Shown: one piece after another, positions 24,965-33,982 of the stretch
How the letters are laid out: every line of letters starts with the position of its first letter
Position numbering within the stretch: position 1 is the stretch's first letter
Assembly (NCBI RefSeq): GCF_002929505.1
Contig: NZ_PJJL01000065.1
Coordinates: 68,478 to 132,477 of the forward strand
From: Cryobacterium sp. Y57
Lineage (GTDB): Bacteria; Actinomycetota; Actinomycetes; Actinomycetales; Microbacteriaceae
Reading direction: 5' to 3'
DNA length: 64,000 nt
Translations under genes and position numbers: made by a program
Notes under the pieces: model-generated
The model's database searches: none
The model's input: the letters and a program-made list of their open reading frames with translations, nothing else
What the model was told of the DNA's origin: nothing

Positions 24965-26493
24965 TGCGTGATGAGCGAACGCCGCACGACCTGGCCGCCG
25001 ATAACCTGGCGGCTGGGGGAACTGAACTGCGATACCTGGACCGTTCCCAACTGCCGGGCGCTGCCAGCGCCTTGCTGGATGCTGGTAGCCGGCTGGCCCT
25101 CGTCGCCTGCCACGAGGACGTCGACGACTTTCGCATCGTGTATTCCTTCGTCGGAATCACCCCGTCGCTGCGCGCAGACCTCGCGGTCAGCGTGCCGCAA
25201 AACGACGCCTGGATTCCCAGCCTTGCCGAAATATCCCTGTCAGCGGGCAACTTCGAACGCGAAATACGCGACCTGTACGGTATCGTTCCCCGCAACCACC
25301 CGCAGCCACACCGTCTGGTGCGCCATGGCCACTGGCCGCGCGGCTGGTACCCGATGCTGCGCGCCAATGCCGTCGTGCCGAAGTTCGAGCCTGACGTTGA
25401 GTCGTTTCCGTTCGTGCCGGTGGAAGGGCCCGGCGTCTACGAAATCGCAGTCGGCCCGATCCACGCCGGCATCATCGAGCCCGGTCACTTTCGGTTCTCG
25501 GTCGTGGGTGAAACCATCGTACGCATGGAAGCCCGCCAGTGGTACCTGCATCGCGGCGTCGAAAAAGTGTTCGAGGGCAAGACCGCTGCCGAGGGCGTGC
25601 TTTTGGCCGAGCAGATCAGCGGTGACACCGCCGTCGGCCACTCCCTCGCTTTTGTCATGGCCGTCGAGCAGGCAGGCGGTATCGACGTCTCCGAGCCGGA
25701 CCGGCTACTGCGTGCCCTGCTACTGGAGCTCGAACGCCTCTACAACCACGTGACCGACCTCGGCTCGCTCGCCAACGACGTGGGCTTCGGCATCATCGAC
25801 GCGCACGCGCAGGGCCTGCGTGAGCAACTGATGCGCATCAACAAGTCGGTCACCGGGCATCGTCTGCTGCGCGGCGCCCTCAGCGTCGGCGGCACGCGCG
25901 TGACCGCACTCCCCGATGCGGCCGAGCTCACCAGCGTGAGCGCGGCCGTAGCCGAACTGGTCGGCATCACTCTCGGCCATGCCATCGTGCGTGGTCGCTT
26001 CACCGGGACAGCCCGGTTGTCCCGGGCACAGGCCCTCACGATTGGAACGCTCGGCTATGTCGCTCGCGCGTCGGGTATCGCTTCGGATGCGCGCTTGGAG
26101 CATCCGTTCGTCAACCTCGGCGAAGTCTTCCACGTCGTCACGGAAGAGGGCGGCGATGTACTGGCCCGGTACACCGTGCGTGCGCGCGAGCTCGAAGTGT
26201 CGACCGCCGTCGTGCTCGACCTGCTGCTGCGTCTACGCGGTCACACCGGTACCGCGTTCAGCGTGAAACCCACCTCGACCGGCACGGGCCTTGCCCTCGT
26301 CGAGGCCTGGCGGGGTACGACGACGCACCGGGTCGAACTCGCCGCCGACGGCACACTCAGCCGGGTGAAGATCGTCGACCCGTCGTTTCTGAACTGGCCC
26401 GCCGTGCCGCAGGCCTTGTCGGAGACGATCGTTCCCGATTTTCCGCTCACAAACAAGAGTTTCAACCTCTCGTACGGCGGAAACGACCTGTAG
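24964..26493 (+). CDS. HycE/HyfG-like large subunit (NuoC-NuoD fusion) without NiFe ligands
   Basis: The 509-residue protein has a NuoC-like N-terminal domain (about 1-140; GNFEREIRDLYGIVPRNHPQ) fused to a NuoD/large-subunit domain (about 160-509; IHAGIIEPGHFRFSVVGETI, RGVEKVFEGKTAAEG, ERLYNHVTDLGSLANDVGF). In [NiFe] hydrogenases this domain has two CxxC motifs that hold nickel and iron. Here the first is Ser219-Gly-Asp-Thr222 (EQISGDTAVGHS) and the second Ser474-Phe-Leu-Asn477 (VDPSFLNW). The whole protein has a single cysteine, in LVACHEDVDD. So it cannot bind a standard NiFe centre. GGAGG about ten bases upstream marks the start. It is the last gene of the operon. Confidence 0.92.
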   Translation: MRDERTPHDLAADNLAAGGTELRYLDRSQLPGAASALLDAGSRLALVACHEDVDDFRIVYSFVGITPSLRADLAVSVPQNDAWIPSLAEISLSAGNFEREIRDLYGIVPRNHPQPHRLVRHGHWPRGWYPMLRANAVVPKFEPDVESFPFVPVEGPGVYEIAVGPIHAGIIEPGHFRFSVVGETIVRMEARQWYLHRGVEKVFEGKTAAEGVLLAEQISGDTAVGHSLAFVMAVEQAGGIDVSEPDRLLRALLLELERLYNHVTDLGSLANDVGFGIIDAHAQGLREQLMRINKSVTGHRLLRGALSVGGTRVTALPDAAELTSVSAAVAELVGITLGHAIVRGRFTGTARLSRAQALTIGTLGYVARASGIASDARLEHPFVNLGEVFHVVTEEGGDVLARYTVRARELEVSTAVVLDLLLRLRGHTGTAFSVKPTSTGTGLALVEAWRGTTTHRVELAADGTLSRVKIVDPSFLNWPAVPQALSETIVPDFPLTNKSFNLSYGGNDL

Positions 26494-26529
26494 ACAGGCT
26501 GACGGTACCCGACTAGCTGTGGCCGAGGA

Positions 26530-26865
26530 CTATTCCGTTTCGAGGTGGCGGAGCAGAGCGTGCGAGTCCGCAAGGTTGGCCAGCACCATGCGCTTGGCCG
26601 CAGCCAGCAACTCAATCGAATTCGCGTCTTTCAGGGCATAGAAGATGGAGTTTCCCTCGCGACGCGTCGCGACCACGCCGGCACGACGCAGCACGCCGAG
26701 CTGCTGCGACAGGTTGGATAGCTCGCAACCGAGCGTCTCGGCTAAACTACCCACCGAGCGTTCACCGGCAACGAGCTGTTCCAAAACTTGCACGCGCAAC
26801 GGATGTCCCAACGACTTGAACAAGTCGGACTTTAATTGGGCGACGGATAGACCAGAACTCAGCAC
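26530..26865 (-). CDS. ArsR/SmtB-family HTH regulator
   Basis: The 111-residue winged-helix repressor has core LFKSLGHPLRVQVLEQLVAG and recognition helix CELSNLSQQLGVLRRAGVVA, followed by the wing RREGNSIFYALKD. It has only one cysteine and no metal-binding CxC or histidine cluster, so it may be a non-metal sensor. The GTG at 26865 lies at the predicted transcription start of the promoter at 26872-26900, suggesting a leaderless mRNA. It converges with the hydrogenase-4-like operon, 36 bp away, but is not part of it. Confidence 0.85.
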   Translation of the reverse strand: MLSSGLSVAQLKSDLFKSLGHPLRVQVLEQLVAGERSVGSLAETLGCELSNLSQQLGVLRRAGVVATRREGNSIFYALKDANSIELLAAAKRMVLANLADSHALLRHLETE

Positions 26866-26871
26866 GATCTG

Positions 26872-26900
26872 AGTATATCGCTACCTTATGATTCTTTCAA
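26872..26900 (-). promoter_or_regulatory. Sigma70-type promoter of the ArsR gene, probably leaderless
   Basis: On the minus strand TTGAAA (26895-26900) and TATACT (26872-26877) are separated by exactly 17 bp. Seven bases downstream of the -10 comes the GTG start codon at 26865, so transcription and translation would begin at about the same base. Confidence 0.65.
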
Positions 26901-26925
26901 CTAGATAGCGGGTTGCGCATCGCGC

Positions 26926-27780
26926 CTAACGGCGCAGCAGCCCATCGTTGAGTACGGCACGCGCGTAGCCGAGACTGTTCCCGTAGGCGTTGGGGTGAAA
27001 ATTGGCGGGCGCGAACGGGTTCAGCGCATCAAACGCAAAATACGGTACGCGTGACCCGATGCCGTGCCCGGCGAATTCCTGCGATGCATCGACAAAGCGG
27101 ATACGGTCCGTGCCCATTGCCCCGACGGAGCCCTTGATAACGAGGTTCAGCGCGTCGGTTGCACCGTTGAGCGCATCCCCCAGCGTGGAGAATCCCGGCT
27201 TGAACTGCCGTGGATAGCTCAAAACCGCGATCTTCGCCTGTGTCAACGTCGCCGCCACGAGCCCGTAGGTCTCCACGAGCTTGGGAGCCAGAAGGCGCAG
27301 CTGAGTCACGCTGGTACTGATGGCACCAGCACAGACCGGGCTGGCGGGGTCGGGGCGCACGCAGCCAAGACCACGTTGGAGCCGGCGTCGATGCCGCCAA
27401 CGGTCAACGTGACCAACGCGGTCCTGGTGCTCACCCCGCGGAGCTGGCCGGGGACATCCGTGGTGGCGGCACCGGAACAGGCGTTATTCGACGAAAGCCG
27501 GTAGGAGCTGACCAGGGCGGAGAAAATCGGGTAACTGGCCCGTTTTAGAGCGCAGGCACGCAGTACCGTCCAGAATGTACGGCGGGGCCCCCTGGCCGGA
27601 AGTGAACGAGTCGCCGAGGGCGACGTATCCGACTGTAGATGTGGCAGCCGGGCCTGAGCGAGCGGTATCGCTCTGCGCGAGTGCCGGAGCACCGACCGTG
27701 CCCGCCAGCAAGGCAGCAGTGACCAGGGCGACCGCGCCAATGCGTCGGGGGAATCCTGAAACTAACCGTGTATTTGTCAT
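26926..27780 (-). pseudogene. Secreted SGNH/GDSL hydrolase, two frameshifts
   Basis: Three frames together give one SGNH esterase. Frame one starts at ATG 27780 with a signal peptide (RRIGAVALVTAALLAGTVG, cleavage near APALA) and block I YVALGDSFTSGQGAPPY; it runs out after ACLRSK, near 27550. Frame two continues with SYPIFSALVSSYRLSSNNAC and VTLTVGGIDAGSN up to LAACAP, near 27350. Frame three carries DPASPVCAGAIS to the C-terminus with the catalytic-type FHPNAYG. In the usual block III GGND the Asn is Ile here (GGID). The second break sits in a C-rich run and the first next to AAAA/GGG, so sequencing error must be excluded; if real, the gene is dead. Confidence 0.8.
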
Positions 27781-27852
27781 GCCGCGAACGTAGTACCGGA
27801 GATCAAGCACGACAAGGCGTGCACATGCTGTCACTCGGGCGACGGATGCGAA

Positions 27853-27882
27853 AAGGCCCGCACTGCAAGCAGTGCGGGCCTT
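27853..27882. terminator. GC-rich hairpin terminator downstream of pnp
   Basis: AAGGCCCGCACTGC (27853-27866) and GCAGTGCGGGCCTT (27869-27882) are perfect complements with a very short centre. On the minus strand the stem is followed by TTTT, so it should terminate pnp, whose stop is 54 nt upstream. Confidence 0.85.
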
Positions 27883-27935
27883 CCGTCAACCCGACCGACC
27901 TGGCGAGAGGTGATCGGGAGATCTAGTGGGGCAGT

Positions 27936-30224
27936 TTAGACCTCGGTCGACGCGTCTGCGCTGTCGGAAGCCGCGGCCCGGCCTTCGGTGTCAGCAGCCT
28001 CGTCGAGTACCGGGGCGAGCGACAGCTTGCCACGATCATCGATCTTCGTGATTTCCACGAGAACCTTCTGGCCGACGCCGAGAACGTCTTCGACGTTCTC
28101 GACGCGCTTACCACCAGCAAGTTTACGCACCTCAGAGATGTGCAGCAGACCATCCTTGCCCGGGAGCAGCGAGACGAAGGCACCGAACGCGGCGATCTTG
28201 ACGACGGTTCCGAGGAACTGCTCGCCAACTTCGGGGTTGGTCGGGTTTGCGATGGCGTTGACCTGGGCCCGTGCGGCTTCGGCCGACGGTCCGTCGACGG
28301 CGCCGATGTATACGGTGCCGTCTTCCTCGATCGAGATGTCGGCACCGGTGGTGTCCTGGATCGAGTTGATCGTCTTGCCCTTCGGGCCGATCAGCTCGCC
28401 GATCTTGTCAACGGGAATCTGCACGCTGATGACGCGAGGCGCGGTGGGCGCCATCTCGTCGGGGGCGTCGATCGCCGCGTTGAGCACGGAGAGGATCGTG
28501 GTGCGGGCGTCTTTCGCCTGGGTCAGCGCGCCGGCCAAAACCGAGGCGGGGATGCCGTCGAGCTTGGTATCGAGCTGGATCGCGGTGATGAATTCGCTCG
28601 TGCCGGCGACCTTGAAGTCCATGTCACCGAGGGCGTCTTCGGCGCCGAGGATGTCGGTCAGGGCCGCGTAGCGGGTCTGACCGTCGACGGTGTCGCTGAT
28701 CAGGCCCATGGCGATTCCAGCAACGGGGGCGCGCAGCGGCACACCGGCGTTCAGCAGCGACAGGGTCGAGGCGCAGACGGAACCCATCGAGGTGGATCCG
28801 TTGGAGCTCAGCGCCTCGGAGACCTGACGAATGGCGTACGGAAACTCTTCACGTGACGGCAGCACGGGAACGAGGGCACGCTCAGCGAGCGCGCCGTGGC
28901 CGATCTCGCGACGCTTCGGCGTTCCGACCCGGCCGGTCTCACCGGTCGAATAGGGCGGGAAGTTGTAGTTGTGCATGTAGCGCTTCTTGGTGACCGGGCT
29001 CAGGGAGTCGATCGACTGCTCGAGCTTGAGCATGTTCAGGGTGGTGACGCCCAGGATCTGGGTTTCACCGCGCTGGAAGATGGCCGAGCCGTGCACGCGC
29101 GGGATGACTGCAACCTCGGCGTCGAGCGGACGGATGTCGGCCAGTCCACGACCGTCGATGCGAATGCCCTCGTTGAGTACGCGTGAGCGCACGACGAGTT
29201 TGGTGACTGACTTGTATGCCGCGTTGACCTGGTTGTTGGCGCTCGCGTCGAGCTCGCCGGCGTCGACCTTGGCCGCGATGGCGGTCTTGACGGATGCCTT
29301 GAGCGCGTCGTCTGCGTTCTGACGTTCGACCTTGTCGGCGATCGTGTAGACCGTCTTGAGCTGGTCGTAAGACAGGGCGGCGACAGCGTCGTACGTGGCT
29401 GGCTGGTACGGCGGGAACAGCGCGAAGTCGGCGGTCGGCTTGGCCGCAGCGTCGGCTACCTGCTGCTGCGCGAAAACGAGCTGCTTGATGAAGGGCTTCG
29501 AGGCCTCGATGCCCTGGGCAACGACGGCTTCGTTGGGCGCGATGGCGCCACCCTTGATCAGGTTCCAAGCTGCATCGGTCGCTTCGGCCTCGATCATCAT
29601 GATCGCGACGTCCTGAACGCCGCTGGCGTCCGTGACAACGCGACCGGCGACGACCATGCTGAACACGGCGTCGTCCAGCTGCGAGTGCTTCGGGAAGGCA
29701 ACCCACTGCCCGCCACCGTTCTCGTCAGGGATGAGGGCGACGCGAACGCCACCGATCGGTCCGGAGAACGGCAGACCGGCGAGCTGGGTCGACATGGAGG
29801 CCGCGTTGATGGCGAGCACGTCGTACAGTTCGTCGGGTTCGATGGCCAGAACGGTGATGACGACTTGGATCTCATTGCGAAGACCATCGACGAACGACGG
29901 GCGCAACGGCCGGTCGATCAGGCGGCACGTGAGGATCGCGTCGGTCGAGGGACGACCTTCGCGGCGAAAAAAGCTGCCCGGGATGCGGCCGGCAGCGTAC
30001 ATGCGCTCTTCGACGTCGATGGTGAGCGGGAAGAAATCGAAGTTGTCCTTCGGATGCTTGCTGACGCTCGTGGCGGAGAGCAGCATCGTCTCTTCGTCAA
30101 TGTACGCGGCGGCAGACCCCTGCGCCTGCTGGGCGAGACGCCCGGTTTCAAAACGGATGGTGCGTTTGCCGTACTTGCCGTTATCGATAACGGTCTCGGC
30201 GAACGTGATTTCTGGACCCTCCAT
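27936..30224 (-). CDS. pnp: Polyribonucleotide nucleotidyltransferase (PNPase)
   Basis: The 762-residue phosphorolytic exoribonuclease degrades mRNA 3'-5' and is essential for RNA turnover in many actinobacteria. The order is: RNase PH domain 1 ([40 protein letters not shown]), an all-helical linker, RNase PH domain 2 ([20 protein letters not shown]-like block [39 protein letters not shown]), KH domain ([20 protein letters not shown]) and S1 domain ([20 protein letters not shown]). The actinobacterial C-terminal tail is short and acidic. I use ATG 30224 with GGAG 11 bases upstream; the ORF extends to 30260 without a ribosome site. rpsO, normally adjacent, is 3.8 kb upstream here. Confidence 0.95.
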   Translation of the reverse strand: MEGPEITFAETVIDNGKYGKRTIRFETGRLAQQAQGSAAAYIDEETMLLSATSVSKHPKDNFDFFPLTIDVEERMYAAGRIPGSFFRREGRPSTDAILTCRLIDRPLRPSFVDGLRNEIQVVITVLAIEPDELYDVLAINAASMSTQLAGLPFSGPIGGVRVALIPDENGGGQWVAFPKHSQLDDAVFSMVVAGRVVTDASGVQDVAIMMIEAEATDAAWNLIKGGAIAPNEAVVAQGIEASKPFIKQLVFAQQQVADAAAKPTADFALFPPYQPATYDAVAALSYDQLKTVYTIADKVERQNADDALKASVKTAIAAKVDAGELDASANNQVNAAYKSVTKLVVRSRVLNEGIRIDGRGLADIRPLDAEVAVIPRVHGSAIFQRGETQILGVTTLNMLKLEQSIDSLSPVTKKRYMHNYNFPPYSTGETGRVGTPKRREIGHGALAERALVPVLPSREEFPYAIRQVSEALSSNGSTSMGSVCASTLSLLNAGVPLRAPVAGIAMGLISDTVDGQTRYAALTDILGAEDALGDMDFKVAGTSEFITAIQLDTKLDGIPASVLAGALTQAKDARTTILSVLNAAIDAPDEMAPTAPRVISVQIPVDKIGELIGPKGKTINSIQDTTGADISIEEDGTVYIGAVDGPSAEAARAQVNAIANPTNPEVGEQFLGTVVKIAAFGAFVSLLPGKDGLLHISEVRKLAGGKRVENVEDVLGVGQKVLVEITKIDDRGKLSLAPVLDEAADTEGRAAASDSADASTEV

Positions 30225-30300
30225 GTGGGGGTTTTCTCCTTTAAGTTTGCTTCTCGCCATTCTGGCGACGAAGGCTCGCGTGCCCGTATGACAAGCGAGT

Positions 30301-30336
30301 TGGACGAGTCGATTCCGTAAAAATCGACCCCGTCCA
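30301..30336 (-). promoter_or_regulatory. Hairpin in the pnp leader region
   Basis: TGGACG-A-GTCGATT and AATCGAC-CC-CGTCCA can form a bulged stem of 13 base pairs around a 7-nt loop, 77 nt upstream of the pnp start. In other bacteria a leader stem of pnp is cut by RNase III and mediates autoregulation; that role here is inference. Confidence 0.45.
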
Positions 30337-30407
30337 GCCTAACAGATCCGCTCGAAGCCACCGGCGTCAGCCTTGCCAGAATCGCGGTCCGCGAGTATTT
30401 TGTCACC

Positions 30408-32132
30408 ATGAAAACCGTGCTCGCCTTGCTCTTGACAGTTATCGTCATTGTTCTGCCGACCGCGCAGACCTCGCAGGCCGCTCCTGCGGCACTGCCCTCT
30501 CGTTCGTCAATCGTGCAGGCCGCGCGCTCCGCAACCGACTATTTCTATGCGCACAATGGCGGAGCGAGCTCCGATGCCGGCTGGAAATGGGCCCCCTATT
30601 TCATGGGGGTAGAGGCCCTCGTTCAGGAAACCAATGATCCGATCTACCGACAGTGGCTGCAGTCCTGGGGCGCACGAAACAACTGGACCGCCGACGCACC
30701 GTCAAGCCCCACGTCGAACCCCGACAGTCGTGCGGCCATCCAGGTCTGGCAGGACTCCGCAAATGTCGGGGTGAATGCAAACCTTGCGCCATCCGACAGG
30801 CTCATGGCCGGGGACCTCAGCCTCGCACCCAACCGGTATTGGTGGATCGACTCGATGTTCATGGGCCTGCCCCTGTGGCCGCGCTGGGCTACCCGAACCG
30901 GCAAGTCCACTTATCAAGCGAAGCATTCGCAGTTCTATAATTTTCTCAAGAACGACGGCACGACGCCGGTACGGCCTGGCTGCACCGCCGACGGGCTGTT
31001 TGATGTGAGCGAACAGCTGTGGTGGCGGGATTGCAAGTACGTCGGACAGCGAGATTCGCTCGGCCACAAAGTCATGTGGGCGCGAGGTAACGGCTGGGTG
31101 ATCGGGGCGATGGCGCGCACGCTGATGGTGTTGCCGCCGGCAGACCCGCAGTTCACCGAGTATAAAACCATGCTCCAGAAGATGGCCGCCCGGCTGGCCC
31201 AGCTCCAGGGATCTGACGGAATGTGGCGCAGCAGCCTGCTCAGCCCGTCACTCTTTCCAGCGCCCGAAACCAGCGGTACGGCGCTCTTCGTCTACGCGAT
31301 GGCGTACGGCATCCGCACCGGCCTACTCGACTCGGCGACCTACCTTCCAGTCATCACGCGCGCTTGGGCCGGACTCAGCACGATTTCGCTGAAAAGTTCG
31401 GGCTTCTTGTCAAACTGCCAGGGCGTTGGGGAGGCCCCGGCCAATCCCAGCACGACAACGTCCATTGCCTACTGCGTTGGTGCGTTCACGTTGGCTGCGT
31501 CCGAGGTCGCCCGACTGAGCGGTGTCCTGGCCTCCGACACCTTCGGTCGCACCGTCACCGGCGCCCTGGGATCAGCCGAGCTGGGAGGTTCGTGGACCGC
31601 AGCCACCGGCTCCTCCGTGGCACGCGGAGTCGCGCAGCTGACCACGACGCCGGGAAGCACCCGGGGTTCGTACCTGAATGGAGTGTCCAGCCAGGACACT
31701 GAGGTGCGCACGAGCCTCAACTTCGTGCGACCGACTACCGGGTCTGCCTACATCGCGGTCATCGGTCGGCGCATCGGCAGCGCGTCCTACGGAGCCAGGC
31801 TCGTTGTGGCGCCGAATGGAAGCGTCAAGCTGCAGATTCGACGCACGAATTCGACCGTGGTGGATCTGATCGTTCCCGGGCTCACCTACGCCCCTGGAAA
31901 TCGACTGCAACTTCGATTGCAGGTCACGGGAGCCTCGCCCACGGCGATTCGAGCCAAGGTATGGAAGGTTGGCACGGCCGAACCCAGCACATGGCAGGTC
32001 AGCACGAGCGACTCGACGGCCGGCCTGCAATCGGTTGGTTCCATCGGCCTGGTGCTGTACTCCGGCAGCAACGCCGTTCCCTCGCCCCTCGTCGTGTCGA
32101 TCGAAGAGCTCTGGGCCGGCTCCACCCGATAA
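30408..32132 (+). CDS. Secreted GH105-type unsaturated rhamnogalacturonyl hydrolase with C-terminal beta domain
   Basis: The 574-residue exported enzyme starts with a signal peptide (TVLALLLTVIVIVLPTAQTS, cleavage near SQAA). The catalytic (alpha/alpha)6 domain (about 35-370) shows GH105/GH88 hallmarks: WWIDSMFMGLPLWPRW, WWRDCKYVGQ, WARGNGWVIGAMARTLMVLP and DGMWRSSLLSP ... ETSGTALFVYAMAYG. A C-terminal module (about 375-574, DTFGRTVTGALGSAELGGSW to VVSIEELWAGSTR) is of a jelly-roll kind found in actinobacterial extracellular polysaccharide proteins, likely carbohydrate-binding. It would remove unsaturated uronic acid from pectin-derived fragments. It lies between rpsO and pnp on the opposite strand. 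Confidence 0.82.
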   Translation: MKTVLALLLTVIVIVLPTAQTSQAAPAALPSRSSIVQAARSATDYFYAHNGGASSDAGWKWAPYFMGVEALVQETNDPIYRQWLQSWGARNNWTADAPSSPTSNPDSRAAIQVWQDSANVGVNANLAPSDRLMAGDLSLAPNRYWWIDSMFMGLPLWPRWATRTGKSTYQAKHSQFYNFLKNDGTTPVRPGCTADGLFDVSEQLWWRDCKYVGQRDSLGHKVMWARGNGWVIGAMARTLMVLPPADPQFTEYKTMLQKMAARLAQLQGSDGMWRSSLLSPSLFPAPETSGTALFVYAMAYGIRTGLLDSATYLPVITRAWAGLSTISLKSSGFLSNCQGVGEAPANPSTTTSIAYCVGAFTLAASEVARLSGVLASDTFGRTVTGALGSAELGGSWTAATGSSVARGVAQLTTTPGSTRGSYLNGVSSQDTEVRTSLNFVRPTTGSAYIAVIGRRIGSASYGARLVVAPNGSVKLQIRRTNSTVVDLIVPGLTYAPGNRLQLRLQVTGASPTAIRAKVWKVGTAEPSTWQVSTSDSTAGLQSVGSIGLVLYSGSNAVPSPLVVSIEELWAGSTR

Positions 32133-32172
32133 CCGAGGTTCGAGTGATCGCCCGGATCCCTCCGGCGCTGTT

Positions 32173-32248
32173 GCGCCGATCTGCGCGGTCAATGCCTGTC
32201 TGCTCGGTCAAGGCCGATCTGCTCGATCGACGCCGATCTGCTCGCCAG
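32173..32248. repeat. Four tandem 19-nt imperfect repeats
   Basis: Four consecutive units of exactly 19 nt (32173-32191, 32192-32210, 32211-32229, 32230-32248) share the core GCCGATCTGCTCGgTCa. Units 3 and 4 are almost identical over CCGATCTGCTCG. They fill the gap between the convergent GH105 and APC permease genes and are non-coding. Confidence 0.75.
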
Positions 32249-32284
32249 CTCGCGCTCGAGCGGGGAACGAGCGAACAATGATCG

Positions 32285-33811
32285 TTAGTCGATGCGTGTC
32301 GCCTCGCCTGCAGTGACCCTGGCCGCTTCGGCGGCAGCGGCACGCTGCTTGATGCCGAGTATCGAGTGTCGGCGTCCATAGGCAAAGTAGACGATGAAGC
32401 CCACGACCAGCCAGACCGCGAAGCGCACCCAGGTGAGGGTCGTGAGGTTCAGCATCAGCCAGATGCACAGCACAGCCGAGAGAATCGGCAGCACCGGGGA
32501 GAACGGCACCTTGAAAGCGCGCGGCAGGTCGGGGCGTTTCTTACGCAGCACAACCACGGCGATGCTGACGAGCACGAACGCCGACAGGGTACCGATGTTG
32601 ATCATTTCTTCGAGCACCCCAACGTCGGTGAGGCCGGCAAGCAATGCGACGGCGGCACCGGAGATGATCTGGATCCGTGCCGGAGTGCGGCGTTTCTCGG
32701 TCGTGACGCTCAGCCAGCGCGGCAGCAGGCCGTCGCGACTCATCGCGAACAGCACGCGGGAGAGGCCGAGCAGCAGCACCATGATGACCGTCGTGAGACC
32801 GACCAGGATTCCGATCGAAATGATCTGGGCAGCCCAGCCGGCGCCGACAGCGACGAACGCGGTGGCGAGTGACGCGTTCGGGTCGTCGGCAAGCACCGTG
32901 TACGGCACCATCCCGGTCAGTACCAAGCTCACGCCGAGATAGAGCACCGTGACGATGGCCAGTCCGGCGAAGATACCTCTCGGCAGGGTCTTCTGCGGAT
33001 TCTTGACCTCTTCGGCGCTCGTAGCGACGACATCGAAACCGATGAACGCGAAGAACACCAGGGATGCGCCGGCGAGCAGGCCGAACAGGCCGTACTGTGC
33101 GGGGGCCGCACCGGTCATGAAGGAGAACAGCGACTGCATCCAGACGTCACCGTCTCCGCCCTGTGTGGGCACCTCGGCGGGGATGAACGGGGTGTAGTTC
33201 TTCGGGCTGATGAAGAAGGCTCCGACGATGATGACGAAGACGACGATGGCGACCTTGATGATCGTGAAGACGCTGGCCACGCGGGCGGAGAGCTGAGTGC
33301 CGAGCACAAGCAGGGCGGTGAAGATGGCCACGATGACGAAGGCGCCCCAGCTCACGTCCAGGCCGAGCACCTTGATGGTGGCGGGAACGTTCCAGCCGGC
33401 CAGGTCGAAGACTGTGCTGAGGTAAATGCCCCAGTATTTGGCGATCACGGCGGCAGCGGTCAGCATCTCGAGGATGAGGTCCCAGCCGATGATCCAGGCC
33501 AACAGCTCGCCGAGGGTGGCGTAGGTGAAAGTGTAGGCGGAGCCGGCGACCGGCACCGCGGACGCGAACTCGGCATAACACATGATGGCGAGGGCGCAGG
33601 TGACGGCGGCCAGCAGAAAAGCAAGCGTGACCGACGGTCCGGCATAACTGCCGGCGGCCTTGGCCCCTACCGAGAAGATTCCCGCACCGACAGCCACGGC
33701 GACACCCATGATCATGAGGTCCCAGGTACCCAGAGTGCGTTTAAGGCTGTGGCCCTTCTCCAGCGAGTCTGCTATCGAATCTTCAATACTCTTGGTGCGC
33801 GAGAGACTCAT
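32285..33811 (-). CDS. APC-family amino acid permease
   Basis: The 508-residue permease has about 12 hydrophobic helices. The first contains the APC glycine motif GVAVAVGAGIFSVGAKAAG, and helix 6 carries FFAFIGFDVVATSAEEVKNP, which closely matches the cationic amino acid transporter (CAT/YfnA) group. Arg/Lys-rich loops face the cytoplasm (SRDGLLPRWLSVTTEKRRTP). Substrate is probably an amino acid taken up by proton symport; specificity cannot be read. Monocistronic, inserted between rpsO and pnp. Confidence 0.88.
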   Translation of the reverse strand: MSLSRTKSIEDSIADSLEKGHSLKRTLGTWDLMIMGVAVAVGAGIFSVGAKAAGSYAGPSVTLAFLLAAVTCALAIMCYAEFASAVPVAGSAYTFTYATLGELLAWIIGWDLILEMLTAAAVIAKYWGIYLSTVFDLAGWNVPATIKVLGLDVSWGAFVIVAIFTALLVLGTQLSARVASVFTIIKVAIVVFVIIVGAFFISPKNYTPFIPAEVPTQGGDGDVWMQSLFSFMTGAAPAQYGLFGLLAGASLVFFAFIGFDVVATSAEEVKNPQKTLPRGIFAGLAIVTVLYLGVSLVLTGMVPYTVLADDPNASLATAFVAVGAGWAAQIISIGILVGLTTVIMVLLLGLSRVLFAMSRDGLLPRWLSVTTEKRRTPARIQIISGAAVALLAGLTDVGVLEEMINIGTLSAFVLVSIAVVVLRKKRPDLPRAFKVPFSPVLPILSAVLCIWLMLNLTTLTWVRFAVWLVVGFIVYFAYGRRHSILGIKQRAAAAEAARVTAGEATRID

Positions 33812-33903
33812 GCGTAGTGGTGTCCGTTCGTTATTGCCAACCCCCTATGCTAGCAACCCGATTCTCACCTGTTCAGTACCTGCCCCGAGATGACGCGGTA
33901 CGC

Positions 33904-33940
33904 ACAACGGGCCGCCACCAAAAAGGTGACGGCCCGTTGT
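33904..33940 (-). terminator. Hairpin after rpsO
   Basis: ACAACGGGCCG-C-CACC and GGTG-A-CGGCCCGTTGT form a 15-bp stem with one mismatch and a 5-nt loop, 43 nt past the rpsO stop. There is no T-tract after it on the minus strand, so it may act as an mRNA-stabilising end rather than a classic terminator. Confidence 0.65.
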
Positions 33941-33982
33941 GAAGAAGTTTGCGTTATCAACGCTGCCTTCGCTACAAAGAAA

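Noticed and set aside
19415-26493. Functional [NiFe] hydrogenase
   Set aside because: All four metal-binding cysteines of the large subunit are missing and no maturation genes are near.
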